A stretch of 64,000 nt of DNA from an uncultured Oscillospiraceae bacterium (GCA_934448295.1 CAKSEY010000014.1:37748-101747), one strand, 5' to 3'; positions 8,496 to 17,204 are shown, counted from the first letter of the stretch. Program-made: numbers and translations. Notes: generated from the letters alone by a model not told the origin.

Positions 8496-9188
8496 TCAGA
8501 GCTTCATCGTTCTCTCCCTCGGGTAGACCTTGCCCTCCCTCAGCAGCCGGAGATAGTCTGCGGGGCAGTTTATCGGCTCCGGGACGTCTATCCCGCCGCC
8601 GAAAAGCTTGTCGAGATGGTGGCTGTCGGAGCCGCCGGTCTTTATCAGCCCGTAGCTGTCCGCGTAGAGCTTGGCGCGCTCGTTGTACAGCTTGCGCGGG
8701 TCGTGGCTTGCGTTGATGACCTCCACGGCGTCAACGTCATAGGGGTAAAGGCTGATGTGGTGGATATAGGAATCATAACGGAAAGGGTGCGCGTGCACTA
8801 TGAAGCAGCCCAGCTCCTCGCGCAGCTTCCTGAACAGCACGCGCTCGTCCGTGTGCATGAGGAGTTCTTCGTTCTGCTTCATCCAGTCCTTTTCCATGCC
8901 GTATATGAGAAAATCCGCGTTGTAAACCGTGAACTCACAGCCGAACCAGACCTTCAGCCCTATCTCGCCGCCGACCTCCTTTGCGTGCTCGTAGCCTAGG
9001 AAATAGCAGTCAACGCGCTCCTCCCAGGGCAGATCCCGGGGGACTGCGGTGTTCGCGTTGAAGAAGTGGTCGGTGATGAAGATCCCGTCGTAGCCCAGCT
9101 CCTTGTGGGCTCTCGCCATATCCGCCGCCGGGGCGGAGGAGCAGGCGCTGCCCTCACTTGTGTGGAGATGCGTTTCGTATTTATACAT
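8496..9188 (-). CDS. PHP-domain metal-dependent phosphoesterase
   Basis: A 230-residue PHP-family protein. N-terminal YETHLHTSEGSA gives the HxH motif; later metal ligands are GIFITDHF, VHAHPFR and KTGGSDSHHLD. The family hydrolyses phosphoesters such as histidinol phosphate or nucleotides; the substrate cannot be named. The start at 9188 follows GGAGG. It is first in the operon with the PRTase-TRSP-StiP, HAD and hemZ genes, with only a short gap to the next gene. Confidence 0.87.
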   Translation of the reverse strand: MYKYETHLHTSEGSACSSAPAADMARAHKELGYDGIFITDHFFNANTAVPRDLPWEERVDCYFLGYEHAKEVGGEIGLKVWFGCEFTVYNADFLIYGMEKDWMKQNEELLMHTDERVLFRKLREELGCFIVHAHPFRYDSYIHHISLYPYDVDAVEVINASHDPRKLYNERAKLYADSYGLIKTGGSDSHHLDKLFGGGIDVPEPINCPADYLRLLREGKVYPRERTMKL

Positions 9189-9234
9189 TGATATTTTGAC
9201 CTCCATGGTTATATACATTAAATTACACAGAATC

Positions 9235-9263
9235 ATTGTACCACAAAGGTAAGATTTTTGCAA
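9235..9263 (-). promoter_or_regulatory. Promoter of the PHP-PRTase/TRSP/StiP-HAD-hemZ operon
   Basis: TTGCAA and TACAAT on the minus strand with a 17-bp spacer, ending about 45 bp before the PHP start. It is divergent from the ylmC-like gene. Confidence 0.82.
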
Positions 9264-9324
9264 GATGAATTTTGTGGAATTTACCGCCTTTTTTAAGCAT
9301 AATATGGCAGTATGGGGTGATCAT

Positions 9325-9615
9325 ATGGTTTACAGCTTCAACGACCTGAAATGCAAGGAGATAATCAATATACGCAACGGCTGCCGCATAGGATTCCCGG
9401 ACGATATCGAATTTGAGAACTGCACCGCGAAGATATGCAGGCTCATCGTGTACGGCAGGGCGCGGTTCTTCGGGCTGTTCGGGCGGGAGGAAGATATCTG
9501 CATTAAATGGTGCGACATAGAGGTCATCGGCGAGGATACCATACTCGTTTCCTGTCAGGAATCGTCAGGTTCACCAAAGAAACGCGGGAAATTCTTTGGA
9601 AATTTGTTAAAGTAG
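9325..9615 (+). CDS. YlmC/YmxH-family sporulation protein (PRC-barrel)
   Basis: A 96-residue protein beginning MVYSFNDLKCKEIINIRNG, with GCRIGFPDDIEFE, RFFGLFGREEDICI and IGEDTILV, the pattern of the YlmC/YmxH family found in spore-forming Firmicutes. The start at 9325 has GGGGTGAT just upstream, which is better than the ATG 60 bp earlier. Upstream CATAATAT could be a sporulation-sigma (SigE-like) minus-10 box, but this is weak. The family's biochemical role is not established. Confidence 0.85.
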   Translation: MVYSFNDLKCKEIINIRNGCRIGFPDDIEFENCTAKICRLIVYGRARFFGLFGREEDICIKWCDIEVIGEDTILVSCQESSGSPKKRGKFFGNLLK

Positions 9616-9630
9616 ACAGTGGGATATGTG

Positions 9631-9659
9631 TTGAAAAAAGCGGCGGTTTGTGGTATAAT
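9631..9659 (+). promoter_or_regulatory. rpsB-tsf promoter
   Basis: TTGAAA and TATAAT with a 17-bp spacer, about 130 bp upstream of rpsB. Confidence 0.9.
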
Positions 9660-9665
9660 ATTTTA

Positions 9666-9790
9666 GTAAGTGTGCGGTAATACTATGCACAAATACACAC
9701 ACGGCCTGGCAGTTCCGCCGGTGCGCTCACGCGTCCGGAACACAGCAGGCGTGGAGGAAAAATTCAACCAAATTTCAGGAGGAAACACAA
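9666..9790 (+). promoter_or_regulatory. Structured 5' leader of rpsB
   Basis: The roughly 125-nt leader holds a stacked hairpin: GCCTG 9704-9708 with CAGGC 9746-9750, and GTTCCG 9712-9717 with CGGAAC 9736-9741. It ends in AGGAGG before rpsB. Ribosomal-protein leaders are often feedback sites; this one was not recognised as a known family. Confidence 0.55.
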
Positions 9791-10522
9791 ATGGCAGTAG
9801 TATCTATGAAGCAGCTTCTCGAAGCAGGCGTACATTTCGGTCACCAGACAAGAAGATGGAACCCTAAGATGGCTCCCTACATCTTCACCGAGAGAAACGG
9901 CATCTACATCATCGACCTGCAGAAGACCGTAAGAAAGCTCGACGAGGCTTACAACTTCGTACACGAGGTTGCAGCTAACGGCGGCGAGATCCTGTTCGTA
10001 GGCACCAAGAAGCAGGCTGCTGATTCCATCAAGGAAGAGGCTACCCGCGCAGGCGCTCACTATGTAAACGCTAGATGGCTCGGCGGTATGATGACCAACT
10101 TCAAGACCATCCAGAGAAGAATCGCAAGACTTGAGCAGCTCCACACAATGGAGACAGACGGCACATTCGACCTGCTCCCCAAGAAGGAAGTCGTTAAGCT
10201 GAACCTCGAGATCGAAAAGCTCGAGAAGTTCCTCGGCGGTATCAAGAACATGAAGAAGCTCCCCGGCGCTCTCTTCGTTGTTGACCCCCGCAAGGAGAAG
10301 ATCGCAGTATCCGAGGCTAAGAAGCTCGGTATCCCGGTAGTTGCTATCGTTGATACAAACTGCGACCCTGACGAGATCGACTATGTTATCCCCGGCAACG
10401 ACGACGCTATCAGAGCTGTAAAGCTCATCGCAGGCGCTATGGCTGACGCTATCATCTCTGCAAAGCAGGGTGCTGAGGAAGCAGCCGCTGCTGAGCAGGC
10501 TCCCGCTGAGGACGCTGAGTAA
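9791..10522 (+). CDS. rpsB: 30S ribosomal protein S2
   Basis: A 243-residue S2 protein starting MAVVSMKQLLEAGVHFGHQTRRWNPKM, with the S2 signatures ARWLGGMMTNFKTI and GIPVVAIVDTNCDPD. The C-terminal tail is Ala/Glu-rich. S2 binds the 30S subunit near S1 and initiates translation. It is co-transcribed with tsf 54 bp downstream, the usual rpsB-tsf arrangement. Confidence 0.98.
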   Translation: MAVVSMKQLLEAGVHFGHQTRRWNPKMAPYIFTERNGIYIIDLQKTVRKLDEAYNFVHEVAANGGEILFVGTKKQAADSIKEEATRAGAHYVNARWLGGMMTNFKTIQRRIARLEQLHTMETDGTFDLLPKKEVVKLNLEIEKLEKFLGGIKNMKKLPGALFVVDPRKEKIAVSEAKKLGIPVVAIVDTNCDPDEIDYVIPGNDDAIRAVKLIAGAMADAIISAKQGAEEAAAAEQAPAEDAE

Positions 10523-10576
10523 TTCCGACCACGGAACGTTACGGAATCTTATATAATCAAGTAAAGGAGAACACAA

Positions 10577-11503
10577 ATGGCTAACATTACAGCAAGCGAA
10601 GTCAAGGAACTTCGTGAGATGACCGGCTGCGGCATGATGGACTGCAAGAGAGCCCTCGTTGAGGCTGACGGCAACAGAGACGAGGCTGTCAAGATCCTCC
10701 GTGAGAAGGGCCTTGCAAAGGCTGCAAAGAAGGCAGGCAGAATCGCTGCCGAGGGTATCGTAAAGGCTAAGGTAAACGGCACAAACGGCGTTATCGTTGA
10801 GATCAACTGCGAGACAGACTTCTGCGCTAAGAGCGACAAGTTCCTCGAGCTGGTGGAGACCATCACCGATACTATTCTCGCTAACGACGTTGCAGACGTT
10901 GAGGCTCTCAAGAACTGCACAGTTGCAGGCGGCGCACAGACCGTTGCCGAGTATATGACCGAGAAGATCGCTACTATCGGCGAGAACATGAACATCCGCC
11001 GCTTCGCAAAGATGACCGGCACACTCGTTCCCTATATGCACGACGGCGGCAGACTCGGCACACTGGTAAAGCTCGACACCGACAAACCCGAGGACGCAGC
11101 AGTTCTCGCTTGTGGCAAGAACGTAGCTCTCCAGATCACCGCTCTTAACGCTCAGTATGTATCTCAGGCTGATATCCCTGCTGACGTTATCGCAAACGAG
11201 AAGGAAGTTCAGCTCGGTCTGGTCAAGACTGAGAACGCTCAGTCCGCTAAGCCCAAGCCCGAGAACGTTCTTGAGAAGATCGTTGAGGGTCGTCTCAGAA
11301 AGTACTATGAGGAAGTTTGCCTCCTCGACCAGAAGTACTTCAAGGACGATACAATGACCATCGCTAAGTACGTTGAGTCCGAGGCTAAGGCTGCCGGCGC
11401 AGCTATCAAGGTTGATTCTTTCGTTCGCTACGAGCGCGGCGAGGGCATCGAGAAGAAGCAGGACGATTTCGCTGCTGAAGTTGCTCAGATGGCTAAGGGC
11501 TGA
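10577..11503 (+). CDS. tsf: Elongation factor Ts
   Basis: A 308-residue EF-Ts, the guanine-nucleotide exchange factor for EF-Tu. The N-terminal UBA-like domain has VKELREMTGCGMMDCKRAL and the first core signature is VEINCETDFCA. The start follows AAAGGAG. It is second in the rpsB-tsf operon and is followed by a terminator. Confidence 0.98.
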   Translation: MANITASEVKELREMTGCGMMDCKRALVEADGNRDEAVKILREKGLAKAAKKAGRIAAEGIVKAKVNGTNGVIVEINCETDFCAKSDKFLELVETITDTILANDVADVEALKNCTVAGGAQTVAEYMTEKIATIGENMNIRRFAKMTGTLVPYMHDGGRLGTLVKLDTDKPEDAAVLACGKNVALQITALNAQYVSQADIPADVIANEKEVQLGLVKTENAQSAKPKPENVLEKIVEGRLRKYYEEVCLLDQKYFKDDTMTIAKYVESEAKAAGAAIKVDSFVRYERGEGIEKKQDDFAAEVAQMAKG

Positions 11504-11524
11504 TAAGCTCAAAAGATATTACAC

Positions 11525-11553
11525 AATGCAGACCTCTTTCGGGGTCTGCATTT
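11525..11553 (+). terminator. tsf terminator, copy 1
   Basis: AATGCAGACC and GGGGTCTGCATT form the stem, but only TTT follows before the palindromic repeat begins. A nearly identical second copy lies at 11685-11718. Confidence 0.8.
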
Positions 11554-11658
11554 CAGGCTGTCGATAAAGGCGCATCTGCGTCGTCAGCTCCATTTCGGCA
11601 GGCACAAAGCCTAGCCGAAATGGAGCTTCCTAGCATCTGCACCTTTCTCAACAGCCTG
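11554..11658. repeat. MITE-like palindromic repeat, copy 1 (105 bp)
   Basis: The ends are imperfect inverted repeats, CAGGCTGTCGATAAAGG at the left and the complement of CAGGCTGTTGAGAAAGG at the right. The core is a hairpin CCATTTCGGC...GCCGAAATGG with an AAAGCCTAGCCG stretch. A related 352-bp copy is at 12789-13140. Confidence 0.75.
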
Positions 11659-11684
11659 GGATAGATACTTTTTCGACAAACTGT

Positions 11685-11718
11685 AATGCAGACCTCTTTT
11701 GGGGTCTGCATTTTTTTA
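11685..11718 (+). terminator. tsf terminator, copy 2
   Basis: The same stem as copy 1 (AATGCAGACC...GGGGTCTGCATT) followed by a full T7 tract. The two copies flank the 105-bp palindromic repeat. Confidence 0.85.
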
Positions 11719-11720
11719 TA

Positions 11721-11749
11721 TTGACAATGCTGATTGCTGATGTTATAAT
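11721..11749 (+). promoter_or_regulatory. Promoter of the GT2 glycosyltransferase
   Basis: TTGACA and TATAAT, spacer 17 bp, about 45 bp before the start. Confidence 0.9.
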
Positions 11750-11794
11750 AGATATAAGTGTAAAATCATAGCATAGATGGAAAAGAGGTCAGAC

Positions 11795-12757
11795 ATGACT
11801 CCAAGACTGATAATAGTGATCCCCTGCTTCAACGAGCAGGAGGTGCTTCCTATAACCGCGCCGCAGTTCCTTGCGAAGATAAAGGAGCTGTCAGCCGCCG
11901 GAATGATAACCGAGGACAGCCGCATAATGTTCGTGGACGACGGCAGCAAAGACAGAACATGGGAGATAATCTCGAAGCTTTCCGAGCAGGACGAGCACTA
12001 TATCGGAATCGCCCAGAGCCGCAACCGGGGGCACCAGAACGCAGTGCTTGCCGGGCTGATGGAAGCCAAGGATATGTGCGACATCACCATCAGCATAGAC
12101 TGCGACGGTCAGGACGATATCAACGCGATGAACGGCATGGTCGCCGCTTATCATGAGGGCTGCGAGATAGTATACGGGGTGCGCTCCAGGCGGGATACGG
12201 ACACGTTTTTCAAGCGCTTCACCGCCGAGAGCTTCTACAAGCTGCTGAATTCCATGGGCGCGGAGGTCGTGTACAACCATGCGGATTACCGGCTGATAAG
12301 CAGCCGCGCGCTCCAGGAGCTGGCAAAATTCAGGGAGGTAAACATCTTCCTGCGCGGAATGGTGCCGCTTGTGGGATTCAAGAGCACCAGCGTGTACTAC
12401 GAGCGCAGCGAACGCGCCGCAGGAAAGTCGCATTACCCGCTGAAAAAAATGCTCGCCCTCGCGTTTGACGGGATCACCAGCCTTTCCATAAAGCCGATAA
12501 AGCTCATCATCGGAATGGGCATAATCGTTGCGTTTATCAGCTTTATCGGGATAATCTGGGCGGTAGTGGAGGCGCTCCTCGGGAAAACCGTGTGGGGCTG
12601 GGCTTCCACCACCTGCATTATCTGCTTCCTGAGCGGGGTTCAGCTTATATCCATCGGCGTTATCGGCGAATATATTGGCAAGATCTACATGGAGGTAAAA
12701 CACCGCCCGCGGTACATCATCAGTGAGCGTACCTGGGAGGACAAGAAAAAGCGGTAA
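11795..12757 (+). CDS. GT2 glycosyltransferase, GtrB/polyprenyl-phosphate sugar transferase type
   Basis: A 320-residue membrane-bound GT2 enzyme. The N-terminal GT-A domain has IVIPCFNEQEVL, FVDDGSKDRTW and ISIDCDGQDDI (DXD-like). Two C-terminal hydrophobic segments (about residues 225-255 and 268-290) resemble GtrB/DPM1-like enzymes that load a sugar onto undecaprenyl phosphate. A GtrA-like flippase gene lies 4 kb away in a separate operon. The start at 11795 is chosen because GAGGT sits just upstream; an in-frame ATG at 11777 lacks a site. Confidence 0.88.
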   Translation: MTPRLIIVIPCFNEQEVLPITAPQFLAKIKELSAAGMITEDSRIMFVDDGSKDRTWEIISKLSEQDEHYIGIAQSRNRGHQNAVLAGLMEAKDMCDITISIDCDGQDDINAMNGMVAAYHEGCEIVYGVRSRRDTDTFFKRFTAESFYKLLNSMGAEVVYNHADYRLISSRALQELAKFREVNIFLRGMVPLVGFKSTSVYYERSERAAGKSHYPLKKMLALAFDGITSLSIKPIKLIIGMGIIVAFISFIGIIWAVVEALLGKTVWGWASTTCIICFLSGVQLISIGVIGEYIGKIYMEVKHRPRYIISERTWEDKKKR

Positions 12758-12788
12758 ATTAAAGCGGTGCAGGCAGTTCGCTTGCCCC

Positions 12789-13140
12789 CAGACTGTCGAT
12801 AAACCGCCATCTGCGTCGCTGGGCGAAAGCTTAGCTGCGCGGCGTCCGTGTTCTGTCGTTAGTTTGGCGCAACACGAAACAAATCCGTTAAGCAATTACG
12901 CGGTTTTTGCGCCAAATTAGCCCCTCTGGCACTTCGTGCCACCTCCCCCGCTGGGGGAGACACGCGCTTTTGGCTTTCGCTTGTGACATCGTGTCACAAC
13001 TCCGCATGACGTCAGGCACAAACACGATGTTTGTGGTGTTGCCCCAAAAGCCCGACACGATGTCGGGCAACAAAGGGCAACGTCCGCAAAGCCTAGCCGT
13101 CATACGGGTTACTAGCATCTGACGATTTCTCGACAGTCTG
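12789..13140. repeat. MITE-like palindromic repeat, copy 2 (352 bp composite)
   Basis: The ends, CAGACTGTCGATAAACCG and the complement of CAGACTGTCGAGAAATCG, match copy 1 at 11554-11658. Inside are at least five small hairpins: TTTGGCGCAA/TTGCGCCAAA, GGCAC-ttc-GTGCC, CCCCC-gct-GGGGG and three whose loops share ACACGATGT or its complement. It fills the 438-bp gap after the GT2 gene; no coding potential is convincing. Confidence 0.72.
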
Positions 13141-13195
13141 ATTTTATATTTTTTAATAAGCATGGGTGCAGACAAGCCGTCTGCACCCTACTTTA

Positions 13196-14821
13196 TTATT
13201 CGCTCTGATATTTCTCAATTCTGGGAATAAGCTGGAGATCCGGGTGATAGGTGAAGATCATGATATTGCTGTCCGGGAGGTTTCCCGCGCCAAGCAGGGT
13301 GCCCTCCGCTTTGAACAACATTTCCTCCCCGGGATTGTCCGGCTGAATGTCGAAGTCCAGCAGGTACAGGTGCTCAATGTCCTTTAAATCTTCGTAGGAC
13401 TTGCGGTAATCCAGCTCCTCCGGCTCACGGGACGGAGCGACATGCCCGTCGGGTTTCACCTGGAATGAGTAGGTTTCGTATTCCGAGTAGTTCAGCGAGT
13501 AGAACTTGTACCCCGGAAGGTACGCCCCCACATGGGAGAAAATTTCGTTCTTCACCACGATCACGGAATCCTCCGGGAGATTTTCCCGTATGAAGTCTGC
13601 GGCGTTCTTCGACTGGCTGTAATCCTGGAAGTAATCCGCGCCCAGCACGAACATTCCCATAGGGATAGTCGCAGCATAGAACACGCAGAGCAGCGCACAG
13701 AAGTTCCTGTCGAATTTCTGGTCAGCGCGCCAGAGCTTTTCGAGTATTTTCCTGCCTGCGGCGGAGATATCCATGCTGAGCAGCTTTGGCTCGCGGCAGA
13801 CGGGGGCTTCGTTTTCCTTTCCCGTCCAGAAGCAGAATATCAGCACGAACAGGAAGCAGAAAGCCCGGGCGGGCAGGGTGTACCACATAATGCAGCACAC
13901 GATCATGTAGAATCCCGTGAAGAACAGGGCGGCGATGAACGCGCGCCTGTAATGTCTCAGTTCGATATAGGCGAGAAGCAGCACCAGCGCCCCAAGAAGC
14001 TTGAACGCGCTCAGAAGCTCGGTGTTCATCAGCCCGCCGTTTCCGTCAAAAACAGCGTTCAGCGTGATATCCGGGAAGCAGGCGAAAACCCTTATCAGCA
14101 TGGTAAGGAGAGAATCTGCGCTGAGCGACATCGGCGCGCTGCCGACCTTGTTCAGAGCAGTCAGCAGCGGAAGCACCATGCACAGCACTCCGATACCGGA
14201 GATGGCAAGCCCGGCAAGGCGCATTATGTTCATTCTTGTGGTGGAGGACTTCCACAGGCGGAACAGGTCGATTATCATGAATATGCCCATGATACCGATA
14301 AAGCCGCTCATCATTGAGTGGGTGTTCGCCATCAGCGCAACCAGCAGCCCGAAAAGCAGCGGGCGCTCGTTCCGTTTGGGGTAGAGTATTGCCATCAGCA
14401 CCAGAAACAGCGCGATAAGGCAGTAGACCCTCGACTGGACCGAAAGGTAGAACATCGAGCCGCCGGAAAACAGCACCAGCCCCTTTAACACGGAATTCAG
14501 CGGAGCTTTCCAGAGGAACAGCGCCATTGTCACAGCCGAAACAGTCCAGCTTATGAACGGCATGACCTGCACCGGGCAGCCGGAGGCGGCGAAAATATGC
14601 AGCAGCACGAACCACAGCGGCGGGTGCCCCTCAAACTGTATCTGTTCGATTATCCCTGCAATATCGTTGTCCCGGGCAATGTTCCATGCCTGCGCCTCGT
14701 CGTACCATATCTCGTGGCTGAATGCGCCGATAAGCGTCAGCACTGCGTACACAGCGAACAGGCATATAAGCACCGCGCGGCTGCGGGACAGCGGCTTTCC
14801 GGCAGAGGTGGTTTCAGTCAT
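13196..14821 (-). CDS. Multi-pass membrane glycosyltransferase (GT39/PMT-like)
   Basis: A 541-residue protein with about ten hydrophobic segments in the first 370 residues and a soluble C-terminal part. The first extracytoplasmic loop has HEIWYDEAQAWNIARD, the acidic DE motif of polyprenyl-phosphate-dependent glycosyltransferases (GT39/ArnT-like, GT-C fold). It likely transfers a lipid-linked sugar outside the membrane; acceptor unknown. Its ATG overlaps the upstream FAD-protein gene by 8 bp, so the GtrA, FAD protein and this enzyme form one operon. Confidence 0.82.
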   Translation of the reverse strand: MTETTSAGKPLSRSRAVLICLFAVYAVLTLIGAFSHEIWYDEAQAWNIARDNDIAGIIEQIQFEGHPPLWFVLLHIFAASGCPVQVMPFISWTVSAVTMALFLWKAPLNSVLKGLVLFSGGSMFYLSVQSRVYCLIALFLVLMAILYPKRNERPLLFGLLVALMANTHSMMSGFIGIMGIFMIIDLFRLWKSSTTRMNIMRLAGLAISGIGVLCMVLPLLTALNKVGSAPMSLSADSLLTMLIRVFACFPDITLNAVFDGNGGLMNTELLSAFKLLGALVLLLAYIELRHYRRAFIAALFFTGFYMIVCCIMWYTLPARAFCFLFVLIFCFWTGKENEAPVCREPKLLSMDISAAGRKILEKLWRADQKFDRNFCALLCVFYAATIPMGMFVLGADYFQDYSQSKNAADFIRENLPEDSVIVVKNEIFSHVGAYLPGYKFYSLNYSEYETYSFQVKPDGHVAPSREPEELDYRKSYEDLKDIEHLYLLDFDIQPDNPGEEMLFKAEGTLLGAGNLPDSNIMIFTYHPDLQLIPRIEKYQSE

Positions 14822-16400
14822 GCTTCTGCTCCTTTGCTTCCTCGTGGTATTCCTTTTCGGTGTTGACGTTCCACACGCTCTCGCGGTCGCCGCTTCCGTT
14901 GATTATGGCGCGGGCGGCGTTCATCGCGGTCAGCATGGAGTGATCCATGTTGTTGTAGCGGTGCTGACCGTTCCTGCCTATGCAGTAGAGGTTCTCAAAT
15001 CCGTCAAGGTATTCCCTCACCCTGCCGAAATCCTTGTATGTTCCGAAGTATGCGGGATACGCCTTCTTCACCTTTGTGGTGAAGCTGTCAACGATGTTCT
15101 CCCGCCTGATTATGCCTATCTGCTCAAGCTCTCCGGCGGCGAACTTTATGAAATCCTCCGGGGGAGTGTTCCACATTTCGTCACCCTCGGTGCAGAAGTA
15201 TTCCAGCCCCACCCAGACGTGCTTCGTGTTGTCGTCCACCATGTACGGCGACCAGTTGTTGAATATCTGGAGCCTGCCGAGCTTCACCTCCCGCTCCTGG
15301 ATATATATCCAGCAGTCCGGGACGATGTTGTTTATGGTGGGAGTTTTTGTCTTGTTCTGGATCTCCAGTCGGTCGAGCAGAAGCCCCACGGTGATGAAGT
15401 CGCGGTAGGGGAGGTTCACTGCAATGTCCAGGATATCCTCCGGCACCTGGGGCAGAGCCTCCGCCAGATCCTTTATCGGCATGGAAGAAATCAGGAAGTC
15501 GCACTCGATGGTGCGCTCCTTTCCGTATTCCGGGGAATTGCCGTCGGTGCAGCGGATAGTAACTGACTTCACCTTGCCGTTTTCGGCGTTTATCTTCACG
15601 ACCTCCTGCTGCATGAGAAGTTCCGCGCCCTTTTCCTGGTCGATTTCAGCCATGCGCTCCCATAGCTGTCCGGGGCCGAATTTCGGGTAGTAAAACTCGT
15701 CTATAAGGGAGGTTTCCACGTTCTGGTTTTTCTTTTTGAACGGCTTTGACAGCGCGGAGGTTATGACCTTCCAGACGGACAGACCCTTGACGCGCTGAGC
15801 GCCCCAGTCCGCCGCGATGTTGGACGGGTGCACGCCCCAGAGCTTCTCGGTGTAGTCCTCGAAGAACATCTGGTAGAGCGGCTTTCCGAAGCGGTTTATG
15901 TAGAAGTTTTCCAACGAGGTCTCCGGCAGCTTGTGCACCACGCTGGCGAGGTACCCGAAGCCCGCTTTCATGGTGTTCGCGAAGCCCATGTTGATGAATG
16001 TCGCGGGCTTCAGCGAGATGGGGTAGTCGAAGAATCTCTTGCGGAAATATATGCGGGAAAGCCGCGTCCTCGCAAGGAAAACATCGTCCATCCTGTCCGG
16101 GTCGATACTGGGGTCGTCGGAGAACGTGTGCGTCCTGCCCAGCACCTTGTCGTCCTTGGAGGGCGCCCCCTGGAGCGGCAGTATATCCATCCACAGCTTC
16201 ATGACCTCCTTATCCTTGGAGAAGAAGCGGTGTCCGCCGATGTCTATGCGGTTTCCGTTGTACCTTGCGGTGCGGGAAATTCCCCCGATGAACTCGCTTG
16301 CCTCAATGATTATCGGGTGGTATTCGGTGCTCTCGTTAAGCAGCGTGTATGCGGCGGTGAGCCCTGCGGGTCCCGCGCCTATTATGATAACGTTTTTCAT
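14814..16400 (-). CDS. FAD-dependent oxidoreductase, UDP-galactopyranose-mutase/amine-oxidase-like
   Basis: A 528-residue flavoprotein. The N-terminus MKNVIIIGAGPAGLTAAY is a Rossmann FAD/NAD motif, followed by EASEFIGGISRT and DIGGHRFFSKD, typical of the protoporphyrinogen-oxidase/UDP-galactopyranose mutase-like group. The C-terminal GRNGQHRYNNMDHSM closes the FAD site. Family members near GtrA and GT-C enzymes are thought to modify sugars or lipid-linked glycans; the substrate is unknown. The start at 16400 overlaps the gtrA stop by one base (TGATG). Confidence 0.82.
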   Translation of the reverse strand: MKNVIIIGAGPAGLTAAYTLLNESTEYHPIIIEASEFIGGISRTARYNGNRIDIGGHRFFSKDKEVMKLWMDILPLQGAPSKDDKVLGRTHTFSDDPSIDPDRMDDVFLARTRLSRIYFRKRFFDYPISLKPATFINMGFANTMKAGFGYLASVVHKLPETSLENFYINRFGKPLYQMFFEDYTEKLWGVHPSNIAADWGAQRVKGLSVWKVITSALSKPFKKKNQNVETSLIDEFYYPKFGPGQLWERMAEIDQEKGAELLMQQEVVKINAENGKVKSVTIRCTDGNSPEYGKERTIECDFLISSMPIKDLAEALPQVPEDILDIAVNLPYRDFITVGLLLDRLEIQNKTKTPTINNIVPDCWIYIQEREVKLGRLQIFNNWSPYMVDDNTKHVWVGLEYFCTEGDEMWNTPPEDFIKFAAGELEQIGIIRRENIVDSFTTKVKKAYPAYFGTYKDFGRVREYLDGFENLYCIGRNGQHRYNNMDHSMLTAMNAARAIINGSGDRESVWNVNTEKEYHEEAKEQKHD

Positions 16401-16852
16401 CAGGTTTCTTTCTTTCCTTTTCTGTCGAATATGAGCAGCTTGCGCCCGGCGTAGTTCCACACCAGCACTATTGCCGCCGCGATTATCTTTACAATCAGGT
16501 AGCTTATATGGAGCAGCTCAGTGCCGAGGTACATGATGAGCTCCGTCAGCCCCAGACCGATAACTCCGACAACGGCGAATATCATGAATGCGCCGAGGCT
16601 TTTGCCGCTGCCCCGGTTGTCCTTCTTGCGGAAAACAAAGGTCAGCGAAAGTATATAGTTCACCGCCAGACCTACAACGAATCCAGCCGCCGTTGACGCG
16701 AACAGCTCCCACGGAGTATCTCCGGTGAGGATCGCCTCCTGAAACAGGAACAGCGTTCCGTAATCCGCGAGGAACGCTATCCCGCCCACTATCGCGTATC
16801 TGAAAAATTCCCAGAACAGGGCGGTCAGTTTATCTCGTTTTTCTTTAGTCAA
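16400..16852 (-). CDS. GtrA-like membrane protein
   Basis: A 150-residue protein with four transmembrane segments and the GtrA signature FFRYAIVGGIAFLADYGTLFLF plus NYILSLTFVF. GtrA proteins are proposed to flip polyprenyl-phosphate sugars across the membrane. It is first in an operon with the FAD oxidoreductase and the GT-C glycosyltransferase, which fits a cell-surface glycosylation pathway. Confidence 0.9.
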   Translation of the reverse strand: MTKEKRDKLTALFWEFFRYAIVGGIAFLADYGTLFLFQEAILTGDTPWELFASTAAGFVVGLAVNYILSLTFVFRKKDNRGSGKSLGAFMIFAVVGVIGLGLTELIMYLGTELLHISYLIVKIIAAAIVLVWNYAGRKLLIFDRKGKKET

Positions 16853-16885
16853 TCAAAACACCCCGGTCGTGTAATATATAGTATG

Positions 16886-16914
16886 ATTATACTACTTTTA
16901 AGCACTTTTTTCAA
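16886..16914 (-). promoter_or_regulatory. Promoter of the gtrA-like operon
   Basis: TTGAAA and TATAAT on the minus strand with a 17-bp spacer. Confidence 0.88.
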
Positions 16915-16995
16915 TATGATGTGTATGGGACTGCCTAAAATTGTGACTTATTACATATATGGAGTTTGGAATTTGTCTATTTTTATTTTCGCCTA

Positions 16996-17024
16996 TTGAC
17001 AAAAAGCCGCAGTGGGTATATAAT
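16996..17024 (+). promoter_or_regulatory. Promoter of the FMN-riboswitch/ribU transcript
   Basis: TTGACA and TATAAT, spacer 17 bp, directly upstream of the FMN aptamer. Confidence 0.9.
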
Positions 17025-17059
17025 ATAATTACAGCTATACGCTGAATACATTTATATCT

Positions 17060-17165
17060 GTTTCGGGGCGGAGTGCGATTCTCCACCGGCGGTGAAAGTC
17101 CGCGAGCCATACGGCTGAACCGGTGCAATTCCGGTACCGACGGTATAGTCCGGATGAAAGAATCA
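17060..17165 (+). promoter_or_regulatory. FMN (RFN) riboswitch
   Basis: The conserved RFN blocks are present in order: TTCGGGGCGGAGTG, GATTCTCCACCGGCGGT, AAAGTCCGCGAGCC, GAACCGGTGCAATTCCGG, ACCGACGGTATAGTCCGGATG. It controls the riboflavin transporter gene downstream. Confidence 0.97.
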
Positions 17166-17204
17166 GAAAACGAATGTGCCGTTGCTTTCTGCGTGCATAT
17201 TTGC

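Noticed and set aside
9764..11512. 582-codon open frame antisense to rpsB-tsf
   Set aside because: Leu/Ser-rich mirror of highly biased ribosomal-gene codons; it runs across two real genes and their spacer.
12888..13175. Short frames within the 352-bp palindromic repeat
   Set aside because: They run through hairpins on both strands; a by-product of the repeat.
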